Shown in pieces: positions 40,202-41,855 of a DNA stretch of 41,855 bases. Made by a program: the position numbers and the translations under genes. The number at the start of each line of letters is the position of its first letter. The first letter of the stretch is position 1. The stretch comes from Elusimicrobia bacterium CG03_land_8_20_14_0_80_50_18 (lineage in GTDB: Bacteria > CG03): contig PEUP01000004.1 of assembly GCA_002780705.1 (NCBI GenBank), forward strand, positions 1-41,855, read 5' to 3'. A model generated the notes under the pieces. That model was not told where the DNA came from. It worked only from the letters and a program-made list of their open reading frames with translations, and did no database searches.

Positions 40202-41289
40202 AACTTTTTTTAAAATACCTCCTGATACGATTTGGAAAAGCTTTTTGCATAGCCCTGGCCGGTTTCATGAGCCTTTTCATTTTTTCCGGCCTGATCACGC
40301 GCCTCAGCGTTTTTTCCGAATATTCCGCCTCGGCCAAACAAATCATCTATTTCCTCGCCTGCAAAAGCCCCGCATGGTTTTTACAGGCGCTTCCCATGTC
40401 CATTCTGCTGGCCCTGGTCATGACCATAACGGCCCTCAAGCGCCATAATGAGCTGACTGCAATAGAGACATCGGGCGTTTCAATGCTAACGCTGATGAAA
40501 CCTTTTGTCGCCGCAGGCGCCATTCTCGCCGCGATCATGTTTCTGACAAATGAGTTTGCGGCCAAAAAGGCCTCAAGCGAGGCCTACCGCTATTACAATG
40601 TCGTCATACGGGGGCATGCTGCACCGCCGCCGCGAGGCCGGTATTTCAATCTGCTCTATCACACGGACGGACAAATAAACGGAAAATCCTTTTATTACAT
40701 AGGTTTTTACGATTCCGCGAAAATGAGCGGCAGTAATTTCAACCTGGATATCACGGGGCAAAAGGGCGCTGTTAATATTTTTGCGAGAACTTTCTTTTAC
40801 AAAAAAGACGGGTGGGAGCTGAGAAACGGAGTAGAAAGAAAATGGGATAAGGCCGGCGAATTAACAGAGGAAGAAGCTTTCAAGTCAAAGTCTTTTAATT
40901 TCGCGCAGGAACCGGCTGACTTTCTCATCAAGACTCTTTCATACCGCGAAATGGGCATAGTCCGCCTGAGCAGACATATAAAGGACCTCAGAGCGGCGGG
41001 CATTGCGTCTCATCAGGAAAAGCTGGATCTCCATGCCCGCGTTTCATCGGCGCTGGCGGCTATGGTTGTTATAATAATCGGCTTTCCCATAGGCATTTAT
41101 TTCAGTCATCTCGGGAGGATTTTCGCCATTGCCCTGAGCATGGTCGTGTGCTTTGCATACTGGGGGCTTTACTCGCTCGGACTCTCTTTCGGCCAGACGG
41201 GCAGCCTTCCTCCGTGGATAGGCGCATGGGGCGTGAATATAATTTTTGTCGCGGCGGCGCTCTACTTCATGAGGAAGAAAAATGTCTGA
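40198..41289 (+). CDS. lptG: LPS export permease LptG (YjgP/YjgQ family)
   Basis: 363 residues from the ATG at 40198, which overlaps the lptF stop as ATGA. The layout is the same: three helices, a periplasmic jellyroll domain, three helices, with the coupling segment ALKRHNELTAIETSGVS. The C-terminal helices read LAAMVVIIIGFPIGIYFSHLGRIFAIALSMVVCFAYWGLYSLG. It pairs with LptF and the LptB ATPase in the LPS-bridge machine. Its stop overlaps the subtilase start by eight bases. Confidence 0.85.
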   Translation: MKLFLKYLLIRFGKAFCIALAGFMSLFIFSGLITRLSVFSEYSASAKQIIYFLACKSPAWFLQALPMSILLALVMTITALKRHNELTAIETSGVSMLTLMKPFVAAGAILAAIMFLTNEFAAKKASSEAYRYYNVVIRGHAAPPPRGRYFNLLYHTDGQINGKSFYYIGFYDSAKMSGSNFNLDITGQKGAVNIFARTFFYKKDGWELRNGVERKWDKAGELTEEEAFKSKSFNFAQEPADFLIKTLSYREMGIVRLSRHIKDLRAAGIASHQEKLDLHARVSSALAAMVVIIIGFPIGIYFSHLGRIFAIALSMVVCFAYWGLYSLGLSFGQTGSLPPWIGAWGVNIIFVAAALYFMRKKNV

Positions 41290-41855
41290 CCTCCGACGCC
41301 TGGCGCTTTGCGCCCTCTTTTTCCTGCAGGCTGTTTTTCTTTACGGCGCCGAAAGCGTCCTGCTCAAATTCAAAGACGGCACGCCGGAAAGCACGCAGAA
41401 CGAATTAATCAGCCGTTCCACGCCGACAGCCGTCTCACTCATGGAAGAAATCTCTGTGTGGCGACTGAGATTTTCCGATGGCGCGGCGGCCCTCAAGGCC
41501 GTGGATTTTTTTACAGGCAGAGAGGAAACGGAATACTGCCACAAAAGCCTGAAACGCAGGGCTTTCGCTCCGAACGACCCGAGCTATCTTGATGATTCCC
41601 AATGGGGCTTGAACGGCGCCCACGGCATAGCGATGGACCAGGCCTGGAACATAGAGGGAAGTTCCGGCTCCGCTTACATCACAATCGCCGTTATTGACAC
41701 GGGCGTGGATTATGAGCATGAAGACCTATCCTCAAAAATATGGACATCTCCACAGGGCTATCGCGGCTATGATTTTGTTAATAACGACAATGATCCTCTT
41801 GACGACAACGGCCATGGAACTCATGTGTCCGGAATTGCCGCCGCCGCGACAAACA
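41282..41855 (+). CDS. Subtilisin-like serine protease (S8), N-terminal part
   Basis: The gene runs off the right edge with 191 codons visible. A signal peptide (LALCALFFLQAVFLYG) is followed by a propeptide-like stretch (LLKFKDGTPESTQNELI, similar to inhibitor_I9 or S8 prosegments). The catalytic domain begins at NDPSYLDDSQWGLN. Two of the three catalytic residues are visible: Asp in VIDTGVDYEHED and His in NGHGTHVSG. The serine lies outside. The protein is secreted. The start ATG overlaps the lptG stop, so export of LPS and this protease may share a transcript. Confidence 0.9.
   Translation, partial: MSDLRRLALCALFFLQAVFLYGAESVLLKFKDGTPESTQNELISRSTPTAVSLMEEISVWRLRFSDGAAALKAVDFFTGREETEYCHKSLKRRAFAPNDPSYLDDSQWGLNGAHGIAMDQAWNIEGSSGSAYITIAVIDTGVDYEHEDLSSKIWTSPQGYRGYDFVNNDNDPLDDNGHGTHVSGIAAAATN

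Noticed and set aside
1..41855. CRISPR array, tRNA or rRNA genes, integrase or transposase, toxin-antitoxin or known defence system
   Set aside because: No regularly spaced direct repeats, no cloverleaf or rRNA motifs recognised by eye, and no protein with integrase, transposase, nuclease-effector or toxin features. The KilA-N gene alone is not enough to call a prophage.

Overview
The window (41.9 kb, moderate GC, coding density close to 95%) reads as chromosomal DNA from an uncultured, probably anaerobic, diderm bacterium. The diderm call rests on an LptF/LptG pair, a PorV-like outer-membrane beta-barrel, lipoproteins and a periplasmic SurA-N-type protein. The anaerobic call rests on rubrerythrin, a flavin reductase-rubredoxin and a radical SAM enzyme. 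HEAT-repeat proteins, M23-bactofilin, PorV and short palindromic intergenic repeats together suggest an Elusimicrobiota/Omnitrophota-type candidate lineage, but this is an inference from style and no phylogenetic marker was analysed. No rRNA, tRNA, CRISPR array, transposase or prophage was seen.

Layout. 1-6.2 kb (minus): a left-truncated flavoprotein built like dihydropyrimidine dehydrogenase, then a recG operon carrying two exported HEAT-repeat proteins. 6.2-9.6 kb: rpmB (plus), a short bifunctional RelA/SpoT, a PorV-like barrel and a Crp/Fnr regulator (minus). 9.7-16.5 kb (plus): a DNA glycosylase, a beta-helix lipoprotein, NAD kinase, an ArgA-like acetyltransferase, an ECF sigma factor with a possible soluble anti-sigma partner, and clpB. 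16.5-17.9 kb (minus): rubrerythrin and a flavin reductase-rubredoxin broken by one apparent frameshift. 18-22.8 kb (plus): a PLP fold-type-II enzyme, an HhH protein with a possible ComEC-like tail, an M20 peptidase, an unknown secreted protein and a 41-residue membrane protein. 22.8-27.5 kb: M23 peptidase plus bactofilin, a small HEAT lipoprotein, a SurA-N protein, ApbE and AmrS. 27.6-28.4 kb: an AT-rich orphan KilA-N gene. 28.5-32.5 kb (minus): a TrpB2-like gene with a large internal deletion, then proA-nadD-LCP-rsfS. 32.5-33.9 kb: a palindromic MITE-like element, a duplicated HhH exported protein and a near-perfect parS. 33.9-38.4 kb (plus): patatin, rsmG, parA, a predicted GpgS-GpgP fusion, parB. 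38.4-41.9 kb: two small membrane proteins, lptF, lptG and the start of a subtilisin-like protease.

Most genes sit in tightly packed runs with 1-14 nt overlaps, which implies translational coupling. The points most worth following up are the glucosylglycerate synthase-phosphatase fusion lodged between parA and parB, the parS site 1.5 kb upstream of parA, the MITE-like element, the in-frame deletion in TrpB2, the novel repeated module in the HhH protein, and promoters whose -10 box lies so close to the ATG that the mRNAs should be leaderless.
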